NCBI GenBank assembly: GCA_028289545.1
Contig: JANQPG010000022.1
Location: 1-48,543 of the forward strand
DNA: 48,543 nt
Direction: 5' to 3'
Source of the DNA: Woeseiaceae bacterium
GTDB taxonomy: Bacteria > Pseudomonadota > Gammaproteobacteria > Steroidobacterales > Woeseiaceae
Shown here: in pieces, positions 9,881-17,459 of the stretch
How positions within the stretch are numbered: the first letter of the stretch is position 1
How the letters are laid out: every line of letters begins with the position of its first letter
The notes under the pieces: generated by a model
What the model saw: the letters and a program-made list of their open reading frames with translations, nothing else
Told to the model about the DNA's origin: nothing
Databases searched by the model: none
Made by a program: the position numbers and the translations under genes

Positions 9881-10870
9881 TTATGAGCGGGCGTTGCGCA
9901 ACAGGATCGTTTTCGATACCTGCATGCGACGGAATTCGTCGGCGGGTTGACCGAGGTCTACGTCGCCGGGTGTATAGGTGCGATCGTCGGTGATGCCGAC
10001 CTCGACATCGATGCCGCGAACGACGAGCCAGACGCGGGCGGTAATGACGCGTGCGCCCGGGATATAGGCGCCGTCCGTCGGGTCGTAGACGCCGTCGCCG
10101 GGGTTGACGTAGCGGTCCACGGTATTGTCTTCGTTGACGTCGATGCCGAACTGGATCTGCAGGTTCTCGACACCCGGTGCAATCTCCTCGTCAATGATGT
10201 CGGCTACGCCGGCAGTCATGCGCAGGACTTTGCGGCGCAATGTAGGTACGCCCGGGATGAGTTCCGAGTCGCTCGCCACGTAGTAGCTGGTGACCAGAAG
10301 GTTGTGGGTCGACGAGTCGAGCGCAGCGAACGAAGTAGGTACGGCGCCGTCGGTAAAGATCTCGCCCTGCACGCGGGTGGTTTGTATTTGCACGCGCCCG
10401 GCTTCCAGCGGCACCGGCGCAACCGTCGCGCGGCGTACGACGAAGTGATCGGAGTTGGCCTGCACGACAGCCTGAGGAGGGCAGGGCAACGTGTAGCCGT
10501 TGTTGTCGCCATCGACGGGCATCGCCAGGTCCAGCACCCAGTCGACGCCGCATTCCCCCGGTATGCCGGGCAGACTTGTCGGATTTGCGTCACCCACAAC
10601 CGACCGGCCTTCGACGCCCAGTCCGCGGCTCATGCGGCCCCAGTTGCTGGCCATACGCAGGTCCGCCTCGATGGCGTCCATGGCAAACGTGGCCGTGTCC
10701 TGCACTTTGGCGATCGACTCGTTCACGATGTACGACTGGCGGCTCTGCGAGTAGATCTGTACGGCGCCGACGATCAGAAACGATCCGATGGCCAGTGCGA
10801 CCATCAGCTCGACCAGGGTAAGGCCGGTCTGCCGGCGTGCAACGCTTGCGATTTGCGATAAGTCGTTCAT
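9881..10870 (-). CDS. pilW: Type IV pilus assembly protein PilW
   Basis: Minor pilin of 329 residues. It has a prepilin leader ending at G16 and a mature N-helix LTLVELMVALAIGSFLIVGA with Glu at mature position 5. The segment NESIAKVQDTATFAMDAIEADLRMA following the helix is typical of PilW/GspJ-like proteins. The long C-terminal globular domain is rich in beta-strand-like and Asp-rich turns. The ATG lies 3 bases after the pilV stop, indicating translational coupling. PilW joins PilV and PilX in the pilus initiation complex in the inner membrane. Confidence 0.92.
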   Translation of the reverse strand: MNDLSQIASVARRQTGLTLVELMVALAIGSFLIVGAVQIYSQSRQSYIVNESIAKVQDTATFAMDAIEADLRMASNWGRMSRGLGVEGRSVVGDANPTSLPGIPGECGVDWVLDLAMPVDGDNNGYTLPCPPQAVVQANSDHFVVRRATVAPVPLEAGRVQIQTTRVQGEIFTDGAVPTSFAALDSSTHNLLVTSYYVASDSELIPGVPTLRRKVLRMTAGVADIIDEEIAPGVENLQIQFGIDVNEDNTVDRYVNPGDGVYDPTDGAYIPGARVITARVWLVVRGIDVEVGITDDRTYTPGDVDLGQPADEFRRMQVSKTILLRNARS

Positions 10871-10873
10871 GAG

Positions 10874-11320
10874 CTAGATTCCGAGTACCGGTATCGTAAT
10901 GGCGTAAGTGCGGTTCTGGCCGGGCTCCGTCCAGCCGACCGTAATCTGGTATTCGGCCGGTGTGACGCCGCCGTTGAAGACAATCGTGACCGTGCCGTTC
11001 GGCAGGAAGTTGCGCGCCTGGTCCTGCCAGATAAAGATGTCGTTGGCCGCCATCTGGGTCTCGTCGCAGTCGACGCCGCCCACGACGCAGTTGTTGTTTG
11101 CGCCGACGCCGGCGTAGGCCACGCCCGCTCGCGGGTTGGCTCGAATCCGGTCGGCAACGTCGCCCGCCAGCGTGACGGCTTGATGGCTGAACATCGCCGT
11201 GCGGCCGGCCTGCATGCCGTGGACGTACAGGCCGGCGACGCCGAGCATGCCGACCGAGACGATAACCAGGGCAACAAGTACTTCCACCAGCGAGAAGCCT
11301 TCAACGTGTTTTCGGAGCAT
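10874..11320 (-). CDS. pilV: Type IV pilus modification protein PilV
   Basis: Minor pilin of 148 residues. The leader ends at G8 and the mature protein starts FSLVEVLVALVIVSVGMLGVAGL, with Glu at mature position 5 and the GMLG signature that separates PilV from other minor pilins. The ATG at 11320 follows an AAGGA ribosome binding site and gives a short, family-like leader; a longer in-frame extension to 11356 is unlikely. It is immediately upstream of pilW and 35 bases downstream of the first fimT gene. Confidence 0.92.
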   Translation of the reverse strand: MLRKHVEGFSLVEVLVALVIVSVGMLGVAGLYVHGMQAGRTAMFSHQAVTLAGDVADRIRANPRAGVAYAGVGANNNCVVGGVDCDETQMAANDIFIWQDQARNFLPNGTVTIVFNGGVTPAEYQITVGWTEPGQNRTYAITIPVLGI

Positions 11321-11355
11321 TGAATCGTGTCCTTGAGGCTTGGGGCAGCGTCGCA

Positions 11356-11943
11356 CTACGGACAGCCGCCCTGGTCGTCTATCTGAGCGACCTGGCGCAA
11401 TATCGTGGCGCGGCCGATCGGCAGTACGCGCAGCAGGCGCGCGGCGGAAATATCGCGGGAGGCCTCGACGTTGCCGCGATCGTCACAGAAGATCGCGGAA
11501 GTCGTGGGCGGCAACGCACCAATCTGCCCTCTGCCGAGTCCCGTCGGGCCGTAGGAAAAGTAATCCCCCTGGCCCACATTGGTAATGGTGATCCCATCGG
11601 ATAGCGGCGGATGCGAGCGAATCAGTGCTTCGCCAGCGTCGACCTGAATGTCGCCGTCGGTATCCTGAAATACGATCCAGCCGTCCTCGTACTCGCCGCC
11701 GCAGGTCGGGGCGGCGGTGGTCGAGTTGGCGCTTGCGCATATGGTGACGTTGTCCTTGGAGCGCGCCGCCTCGCTGCGCGCAACCTGAAAACTGCCCAAG
11801 AGGTCGTTTACCGAGGTCGCCATGCGGCTGTTCTGGGTAAACGTGCTGAAACTTGGCACGCCGATAGACAGCAGGACCCCGACGACCAGGGTCGTGATCA
11901 GCAGCTCGTACAGCGTGAAGCCTGTCTGGTTGCGGTTTTTCAT
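11356..11943 (-). CDS. fimT: GspH/FimT family pseudopilin
   Basis: Prepilin-like protein of 195 residues: leader ending at G8, mature N-helix FTLYELLITTLVVGVLLSIGVPSF with Glu at mature position 5. The globular part matches the GspH/FimT domain (SFQVARSEAARS, VTICASAN, WIVFQD near the middle). Members of this family are minor pilins of the initiation complex or of type II secretion; here the operon setting points to type IV pili. The start at 11943 was chosen because the upstream extension has no leader character. Together with the next gene it gives this operon two FimT-type subunits. Confidence 0.88.
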   Translation of the reverse strand: MKNRNQTGFTLYELLITTLVVGVLLSIGVPSFSTFTQNSRMATSVNDLLGSFQVARSEAARSKDNVTICASANSTTAAPTCGGEYEDGWIVFQDTDGDIQVDAGEALIRSHPPLSDGITITNVGQGDYFSYGPTGLGRGQIGALPPTTSAIFCDDRGNVEASRDISAARLLRVLPIGRATILRQVAQIDDQGGCP

Positions 11944-12041
11944 GCGCGCAGGATAGAGGGCCTCTCGGCCGCCTGCCCGTGCTTCCGACAAACGGTCGGG
12001 CGGAACCGACCAGCGGTCGGAAGCCCTGGCGGCGAGTTAAC

Positions 12042-12599
12042 CTAATCCGCGCAGTCATAGCTTTCGCCGTTTCGCCGGCGGTCGGCGATCCTCGGACGGC
12101 CCGTGTAGCTCACGACCAGCGCGCGGGCGGCAATGCGGCGCTTCGGGTCGCAGAACACCAGCGTGCCGTTGGTGGCGCGTTTGCGTATGCCCCGCGAGGT
12201 AAATCCGCGCCGGTTGGCGGTTATATGCACCCTGCCGGCGCCGCTGTGAGCCAGAATCAGCGGGGCGCCCGGCGCAAGGACGGGTGGATCGGCTCGCTGG
12301 GTGTTCTCGAACAGCAGCCAGCCACCCGACCAGTCACGGCCGGGCGCGCACGAACGCTGGTCGTTCGTCGGGCACAGTGACACGAGTGCCCGGCGGCGGA
12401 TCGATTCCTTGCGCGCTAGGTAAAAGGCATGGAACAGCGCATTGATTTCGGCCGATTGCCGGCTTCGCGCGAGGCTGTTGCTGAAAGCAGGAACCGCCAG
12501 GCTCAACAGGACAGCGACTATGAGTACCGTCGTCAGCAGTTCGAGCAGCGTGAACGCGCGCAAGAAGCGGCGCGGAAAATTTAGGAAAATCAATCTCAT
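12042..12599 (-). CDS. Second GspH/FimT family pseudopilin
   Basis: First gene of the pilus operon, 185 residues. The N-terminal helix FTLLELLTTVLIVAVLLSLAVPAF starts at residue 16 with Glu at mature position 5. The residue before the predicted cleavage is Ala rather than Gly, which is unusual but tolerated by some prepilin peptidases. The region INALFHAFYLARKESIRR, then CPTND and GGWLLFEN, follow the GspH/FimT pattern. It could be the FimU counterpart. A 98-base gap separates it from the next fimT gene, and it diverges from the Fur-family gene. Confidence 0.82.
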   Translation of the reverse strand: MRLIFLNFPRRFLRAFTLLELLTTVLIVAVLLSLAVPAFSNSLARSRQSAEINALFHAFYLARKESIRRRALVSLCPTNDQRSCAPGRDWSGGWLLFENTQRADPPVLAPGAPLILAHSGAGRVHITANRRGFTSRGIRKRATNGTLVFCDPKRRIAARALVVSYTGRPRIADRRRNGESYDCAD

Positions 12600-12771
12600 A
12601 CGTGACCTCCTTATCCCGGAGAGTCAGTTTCGCTAAAGCGCAGGCGGCGCGCGAGCGCTAATTCCGGGCGCAAGCTCGAGATTGTGTCCCGTGCGTAAGG
12701 CATTGAACCGCCCGGGCAATGCGGGTTTTAATGGCAGGTTAACGAGCCGAGTAAAAGTCTCAGGGAGTGCT

Positions 12772-13179
12772 ATGAGCATGTCAGCCGCAGAAGTCCTCGA
12801 GGTTCTCAAGGCGCACGGCATCCAGCCGACGCCGCAACGCATTGAAATTGCTGAAATCATTCTGGAGAAACCGCAGCATCTCTCTGCCGATCAGATCATC
12901 GAGTGCCTGAAACGGCGCGGCAGCAGCGTGTCCAAGGCAACGGTTTACAACTCGCTGAACCTGTTCGGCGAGCGTGGGCTGGTCAAGGAGCTGCTAGTCG
13001 ATCCCGTCCGCAAGTTCTATGACTCGACGACGCGGCCGCATCACCACTTCTACAATGTCGATACGGGTGAACTGCTCGACATCGACGAGCAGAGCATTCA
13101 GCTGTCGGGTCTGCCCCTGCCGCCTGAAGGCACGCGGCAGGAGAGCGTCGAAGTGCTGATTCGGGTGCGCCGCAAGTAG
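12772..13179 (+). CDS. Fur-family transcriptional regulator (Irr/PerR-like)
   Basis: DNA-binding metalloregulator of 135 residues. The winged-helix part reads HGIQPTPQRIEIAEIIL, HLSADQIIECLKRRG and SKATVYNSLNLFGERGLV; the dimer and sensor part has HHHFYNVDTGELLDI with three consecutive histidines at 90-92. There are no CxxC structural zinc motifs and only one cysteine. The HHH stretch resembles the haem or iron sensor site of Irr, so an Irr-like iron or haem response is more likely than classical zinc-structured Fur or PerR; this is an inference. The ATG at 12772 is 4 bases after AGGGAG; a second ATG two codons on has better spacing and is equally possible. Confidence 0.85.
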   Translation: MSMSAAEVLEVLKAHGIQPTPQRIEIAEIILEKPQHLSADQIIECLKRRGSSVSKATVYNSLNLFGERGLVKELLVDPVRKFYDSTTRPHHHFYNVDTGELLDIDEQSIQLSGLPLPPEGTRQESVEVLIRVRRK

Positions 13180-13306
13180 GGCACTCGCGGCCCTTTCACC
13201 GGCTCTCCTGTGTCGCTATACTGCGCGCCGCGCCGGAAAGCAGGCGCTGCCGGGGCCGTCGTCCGAAACGTCGTTCCGGACCGTTACCCCTGAAAAACCA
13301 GGATAT

Positions 13307-13382
<76 letters not shown>

Positions 13383-13388
13383 ATCTTT

Positions 13389-14533
13389 TCAATAGCTTAC
13401 GAGACTTCTTGCAGTCCGTATCAAGGTCAGTGCGGGAGTTTTGCGGGACTTTTTGCCGCAAACCCGGTCCGAAGCCGCGATCAGATTGGCCAATTCCGGT
13501 GCTGAATACTCGGTTGTGATCTTCCCCGACTTGTGGCCCAGGAGGTCCTGACGGTCCTCCAGACTTACGCCGGCAGCCGAAGGCGACGACCGTAGGTGTG
13601 CTTGAGGTCGTGGACACGGAATCGCCGGAAACCGTCCTCCGGGCTCGTGCCGCCGATCTCCGCCGGGTAACGATCCGCCGCCCGTTTACGTGCCCGCTGC
13701 CAGCCGGCGTTGCCGATGCGCTTGACGGGCGTGCCGCGCCACGTGAAGACCCGGTGCGGGTGCTCGCCGCGAACCTCATCGACGACCGCCTTGGCAACCC
13801 GGTTCAGGACCACCAACCGATCTTCGTTGTTCTTGACGAGTTCCCTCGGCACCACAAACACACTCGTATCCAGTTCCGGGATCGGGATTTCCCAGTCCCA
13901 CTGCATGCGCACCACCTCCTGCTCGCGGGTCCCGGTGTTCACCTTGAACAGCGCCATGCGCTGGAGGTGGCCGGGCAGTTCCGAGAACAATAAGCGCTGC
14001 TCCTCCCAGGAAAGCGGGTAAGGCCGTCGCCGGCCGTGATCCGGTAGCAGCTCGATCAGCGGCATGGTTTCGAGCCAGGTCAGACCTTGCTCGTCACGCC
14101 ACTTTCGCGCTGCCAGGCTCAACACGCGCCGGACGACGGACAAGGTGCGGTTGACCGTTCCCACGGCGACCCGATCCTTGTCCAGCCGGTGTCTGACGAA
14201 TCGCTGCAGCGTGCCGTCGTGCACGACGTTCAACGGCAGGTTGCCGATGAACGGATCGACCCATTTCAGGTCGTCCGCGTCGCGTCCGATGCTGCGCTTG
14301 TGCAGGTACTCGTTCAGATACCGTGTTGCCGCTTCCCTGAACGTCCGTGTCGGGCGGACTCCGAAAACGCGGGCCTTGCGCAGCTCCTCGAGCCGGTGGG
14401 CTAGTATCGCCTCGGCGTCGCGGAGGTGGCTCGCGCCAGTGCTTTCGCAAATGCGTCCGAATCCTTTGACTTGCTTGTCGATGTGCCAGACCCCACCCCT
14501 GCGGATGAGTCCCGGCGTTCGTTTGCGTCCCAT
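13389..14533 (-). pseudogene. Tyrosine integrase, C-terminus lost by a one-base frameshift
   Basis: Phage-type site-specific recombinase next to its attachment site. The first frame codes for 322 residues: an N-terminal arm-binding region (RTFREAATRYL), a core-binding domain, and a catalytic domain with Arg in NTGTREQEVVRM and HDLKHTYGRRLR, then stops at 13565. Shifting by one base at about 13577 continues with AGVSLEDRQDLLGHKSGKI and TTEYSAPELANLI, ending at a TGA at 13389. These carry the missing His and the nucleophilic Tyr. A lost G after the CGG codon explains the break. Lys in HDLKHT is normal for this subfamily as I know it. The ATG at 14533 follows AGGAGAA. Sequencing error or programmed slippage remain possible. 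Confidence 0.85.
13431..13448. repeat. Left copy of the 18-nt direct repeat near the island end
   Basis: TGCGGGAGTTTTGCGGGA occurs here and, perfectly and in the same orientation, at 28256-28273, each preceded by TCAG (with one extra base in the right copy). Each copy itself contains TGCGGGA twice, and here an inverted CCGCAA follows. Placement just inside or near both att sites suggests arm-type integrase binding sites. The left copy lies within the frameshifted 3' end of the integrase gene. Confidence 0.75.
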
Positions 14534-14763
14534 GGCTTTCTCCTGTCAGCCGCGGGACGCCCGTTGCACGACACATAGTCGTCCACCCAGGCGTCGAGTT
14601 CAAGGCGATCAAAGGCGATGCCCTGGCGGCCGATGGGGATGGTGGTGAGGAAGGGGCGGACCTCCCGGTTGAAGCGGTTGCGGTCCATGCCCAGGTAGGT
14701 GGGGGCGTCTCGCAGGCGGACCAGTCGGGGTAATAAATGGGCTTGTCGAGGAGGTGGGTTCAT
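14401..14763 (-). CDS. AlpA/excisionase-like helix-turn-helix protein
   Basis: A 120-residue protein with an N-terminal MerR/excisionase-type winged helix (LVRLRDAPTYLGMDRNRFNR, then PIGRQGIAFDRLELDAWVDDY) and a polar Ser/Thr/Lys-rich tail containing GTSTSKS. Such proteins direct excision of islands by bending att DNA or regulate the integrase. Its ATG overlaps the stop of the upstream recombinase (ATGA, 14760-14763) and its end overlaps the frameshifted integrase by 133 bases, so the three genes form one tightly coupled minus-strand operon. Confidence 0.82.
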   Translation of the reverse strand: MNPPPRQAHLLPRLVRLRDAPTYLGMDRNRFNREVRPFLTTIPIGRQGIAFDRLELDAWVDDYVSCNGRPAADRRKPWDANERRDSSAGVGSGTSTSKSKDSDAFAKALARATSATPRRY

Positions 14764-15626
14764 CGGCCCAAGTAAACGGTCGTGATTGCGATGCGGTTGT
14801 GCCCGAGTTCGTGGCTGATTGCGGCGCGGGCCTTTTTGTCGAGCAAGCGTTGTTCAGCTGAGAGGGCATTCCGGTTGGGGCCGCCGGCGGCCAGGGCTTT
14901 GAAGCCGGTCAGTTCCTCGTAGCGCTGCTGGGCGTAGGCGTGTCGCAGGCCGTGCATCTTGGAGAGGCCTGCACGGATGCATTGGCCTTCGTAGAGCCTC
15001 AGTTGCTGCACGTAAGTCTTGTGATCGGGAATCAGCGAGCCTTTGCCGGCGAGCTGCGTTGCTCCGTCCAAGGTGTCTCTCTGTGCCTGCGTTCGAATCG
15101 GGATCGAGCGCTCGCGGCCGCCCTTGGTCCAGCTGGCTTTTAGCCACAGCGTATCGCCCCAGTCAGCCAGTTCGGGCCGGATCTTGATCGCTTCCTCGCG
15201 TCGGAGACCGAAATCCTGTTGCAGCTGGAGGCTCATCTCCACGTAGGGATCTGTGATCTTGTCCAAGTGCTCAGCATTAAGCGTCTTGGCGCGATTGGCG
15301 TCGTTCGCGTACTGCCGGCGCGGAATCCCATAGTGATCGTTCGACCGGGCCACCACGTTCTGTTTGTTCACCTTGCGAGCCCACCATCGGACGGCACTCA
15401 TGCGGTTCTTCAGCGTGCCTGCGGCGATTCTGGAAGCCAGCCAGTGCTTCACCAGCGCCTCGACGTGTTTTGGTCTGAGCGATTTAGTGTGCATCTGCCG
15501 GTAACCGAGTTCGTGCAACTGGTTGGCGATTAGCGTCAGCACGCGCTCGCGCTGCACCTGGGTGCCGTAGCTGCCGTCCCGGTTTTGTTTGCACAGTCGT
15601 TTCAGCTGGTAGTTCAGGCGTCTCAC
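14760..15626 (-). CDS. Tyrosine recombinase, integrase-domain family
   Basis: A 288-residue recombinase with a SAM-like N-terminal DNA-binding region (HVEALVKHWLASRIAAGTLKNRMSAVRWWARK region, residues about 50-85) and a complete catalytic domain: Arg in FGLRREEAIKIRP, Lys in WTKGGRERSIPI, HGLRHAYAQQRY, LGHNR and the nucleophilic Tyr in TTVYLGR close to the C-terminus. The start is a GTG at 15626 giving MRRLNYQLKRL; no clear Shine-Dalgarno sequence is seen. It is the first gene of the operon and, unlike the downstream integrase, looks catalytically intact. It resembles the integrase N-/C-terminal domain family often paired with AlpA-type islands. Confidence 0.88.
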   Translation of the reverse strand: MRRLNYQLKRLCKQNRDGSYGTQVQRERVLTLIANQLHELGYRQMHTKSLRPKHVEALVKHWLASRIAAGTLKNRMSAVRWWARKVNKQNVVARSNDHYGIPRRQYANDANRAKTLNAEHLDKITDPYVEMSLQLQQDFGLRREEAIKIRPELADWGDTLWLKASWTKGGRERSIPIRTQAQRDTLDGATQLAGKGSLIPDHKTYVQQLRLYEGQCIRAGLSKMHGLRHAYAQQRYEELTGFKALAAGGPNRNALSAEQRLLDKKARAAISHELGHNRIAITTVYLGR

Positions 15627-15699
15627 GGGTGTTGGAACTCACGTTAGTTCGTCAGAGGTTCGGTGAGTGTTTCCGATCACTTGCCGACCGCGGTCAGAC

Positions 15700-15985
15700 A
15701 AGGCCATCCCTTGAGGAATGAGCATTGATCCCGGGACACCACTCCCATACGACCTGAACAGGCCTGGTCACAGGCCACACCGATGCTCTGACGTTGCAGA
15801 GGGGTTCGGTGCGAACCAGCTGTGCTCCCTGAGGAAGCGAGAATGAAGATTGCCAATGGATTGGTCCTCCTGAATGTGAAAAGGGCAGGGCAATCACCTG
15901 CGGTGTTGAAGAGGCAGACGCGAGTCTGTGGTGTCGAAGATGGGCTCTCGGGGAAGATTCCCCGGTGCTGAAGACGAGCCCTGTC
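15700..15985 (-). ncRNA. Hairpin-rich leader of the integrase operon (candidate int-alpA-type RNA)
   Basis: This non-coding stretch upstream of the recombinase operon holds several perfect stems: 15761-15776 (GGCCTG/CAGGCC), 15803-15817 (GGTTCG/CGAACC), 15915-15928 (CAGAC/GTCTG) and 15950-15963 (GGGGAA/TTCCCC) nested in 15942-15947 with 15976-15981. The motif GGTGYYGAAGA occurs three times (15902-15912, 15930-15940, 15964-15974), interleaved with the last hairpins. A structured RNA class called int-alpA is known upstream of integrase and alpA genes in Proteobacteria; position and gene context fit, but I could not compare with its covariance model. The strand is inferred from the operon. A 98-codon frame here looks like chance. 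Confidence 0.55.
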
Positions 15986-16110
15986 AGCACGGTTGCCGTT
16001 GTATAGCGAACGGCGGCGCTCTCAAATCAGTGACTGCACCCTACAACGGCGTCATCCGCGGGGCATCAGAGAATGCCCGCTGTGTCTGACGCGGTTCCTG
16101 GGCTAGCGCC

Positions 16111-16148
16111 GCGCGTCACTACCGCGCTTCGCATGGGTAGTGACGCGC
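16111..16148. repeat. 13-bp inverted repeat in the island leader region
   Basis: GCGCGTCACTACC (16111-16123) pairs perfectly with GGTAGTGACGCGC (16136-16148) around a 12-base loop. No T run follows on either strand, so it is not an obvious terminator. It lies in a gene-free stretch (15986-16761) that otherwise shows only a weak open frame on the minus strand at 16160-16306 without an ATG or GTG, and no recognisable gene. Confidence 0.6.
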
Positions 16149-16321
16149 TTCCGATCAAGTCACTTGGCAAGTTCGTTCCGTAGCTGGATCACCTGCCTCA
16201 TGAGACGGGCACCCGACAGGCGTCGCTGCAGCTTTGAGGCTGCTGCGATCGCCAAGTAGACGAACAGCTCGCAAGTAGTTGCGGTGTGCGTGAAGGAGGG
16301 TATGACTTAACAGCTCAGCAG

Positions 16322-16340
16322 GCGTTTACCGGGTAAACGC
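16322..16340. promoter_or_regulatory. Palindrome, possible operator
   Basis: GCGTTTACC and GGTAAACGC form a 9-bp perfect inverted repeat separated by one base. A short, nearly gapless palindrome in a gene-free region between the recombination operon and the cargo is typical of a dimeric repressor site. Function is inferred only from form and position. Confidence 0.4.
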
Positions 16341-16761
16341 TGCTTGTGCCTTCGAGAACGAAGCGGTTGCGATCGACGCTGAAGTGCAATGGCGCATCGC
16401 CCGGCGGTCCAATCCGGCGAGCGATGGCCAGTGGAAGCAGCAGCCTCTACGTTTGGCCGTGGAATTGGAATCAAGAACGTGAAATCGCGGTGGTGGCGTT
16501 TCGGAGAATTTCCAATACGGACTAACTGAACGCTTCCGTCATATGCGCCGCGCGTCGTGCTCACCGAATCGCGCCAGCGACCGCAATATGCTATAAATAG
16601 CGGACCGAGGAGGGGCTGCAACCCCTCAACGGCCCTAACCACAGCCAGCATAACGGTGCTGTCGATGGCTGACGACATGCTATCAAATCGAAGCGCGATT
16701 ACCCGTTCTGGGTGTCGTGCTTTTTTGTGCCTACGCTGGCCTCAACTTGAGGACCAGACTC

Positions 16762-17172
16762 ATGAACTACGCAAACCGCGCGGCTGACACTGGCAGCAAC
16801 ATAAAGCCCTACATTGCACTCGTAACGACGACGGCCGATTGGCAGATCCGGGAAGATCCCAGTTTCTATGTTCCTGATTTGTTGTCGGACGAGAATAACG
16901 ACACCGACCCACGGACGTATGCCGCCGCGAAGGAACGTGCCGCGCACCTTCACAAGGCGGAAGGTCTGCTCTGTGACGCGAAAGACCTCGTGGAGTTGAT
17001 GCGAGCCGCGATCAGCAATGAACACGACGCTCGCGCCATGCAAACGGATACGGCGCTAGGGGTGATCGAGGAGAAGCTGCGCGAGGCGCGCCGCCAAATA
17101 GACGAGCACGACCGGCACCACACGAACCTGTTTCTCGCGCACTTCAAATTGAAGGACAATCTGAATCGGTGA
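16762..17172 (+). CDS. Small helical protein, possible island regulator
   Basis: A 136-residue hydrophilic protein I do not recognise. The first half is loop-rich (NYANRAADTGSNIKPY, DPSFYVPDLLSDENNDTDP); the second half is strongly helical and charged (AEGLLCDAKDLVELMRAAI, EEKLREARRQIDEHD), with a likely coiled coil. This layout recalls small DUF3077/DUF6124-like proteins of Pseudomonas islands, but the match is only of shape. The ATG at 16762 is preferred because GAGGA lies 8 bases upstream; the GTG at 16717 lacks one. An extended -10-like TGCTATAAAT at about 16588 could belong to its promoter. A perfect 18-bp inverted repeat follows the stop. Confidence 0.65.
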   Translation: MNYANRAADTGSNIKPYIALVTTTADWQIREDPSFYVPDLLSDENNDTDPRTYAAAKERAAHLHKAEGLLCDAKDLVELMRAAISNEHDARAMQTDTALGVIEEKLREARRQIDEHDRHHTNLFLAHFKLKDNLNR

Positions 17173-17204
17173 GCGCTGGTTGTCGAGCAATAGGGCGTAA
17201 TACC

Positions 17205-17250
17205 GCGGATCCGAACACTAACTATCGTAGCCGTTAGTGTTCGGATCCGC
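17205..17250. repeat. Perfect 18-bp inverted repeat between the small gene and the Avs3-like gene
   Basis: GCGGATCCGAACACTAAC (17205-17222) is exactly complementary to 17233-17250, with a 10-base loop. It is the longest perfect stem in the window. No clean T run follows, although TGCTGTTTGTTGG lies to the right. It may insulate the defence operon as a terminator, or serve as a protein or single-strand recombination site. The rest of 17251-17459 shows no gene. Confidence 0.8.
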
Positions 17251-17459
17251 TGCTGTTTGTTGGAAAGCCGTATTGCCGAGCTACGTCATCGCACCTCAGT
17301 TCCAAAAGTCCTAGCGTCCTAGGGCAGAGTCAGCGCGGGAATGCGATGTGTTGAGATCTCGGATGGTGTGTATTCGTTGAGTGATCTTTGTCTTTCTACT
17401 ACCGCTGTGTACTCTAATAGGGAGTCGATCGAAACGCGTCCGTTTTTCTGTCAAACCGA

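Noticed and set aside
15694..15990. Minus-strand 98-codon frame starting MLTGLVFSTGESS
   Set aside because: It coincides with the hairpin-rich leader, has atypical composition and no family features; the palindromes are better explained as RNA or DNA structure.
16160..16306. Open stretch on the minus strand with a protein-like sequence (ELFVYLAIAAASKLQRRL)
   Set aside because: No ATG or GTG start and only 48 codons; at best a decayed gene fragment, so not annotated.
16307..16678. Minus-strand 123-codon frame
   Set aside because: No ribosome binding site, no protein-like pattern and a palindrome within it; probably chance.
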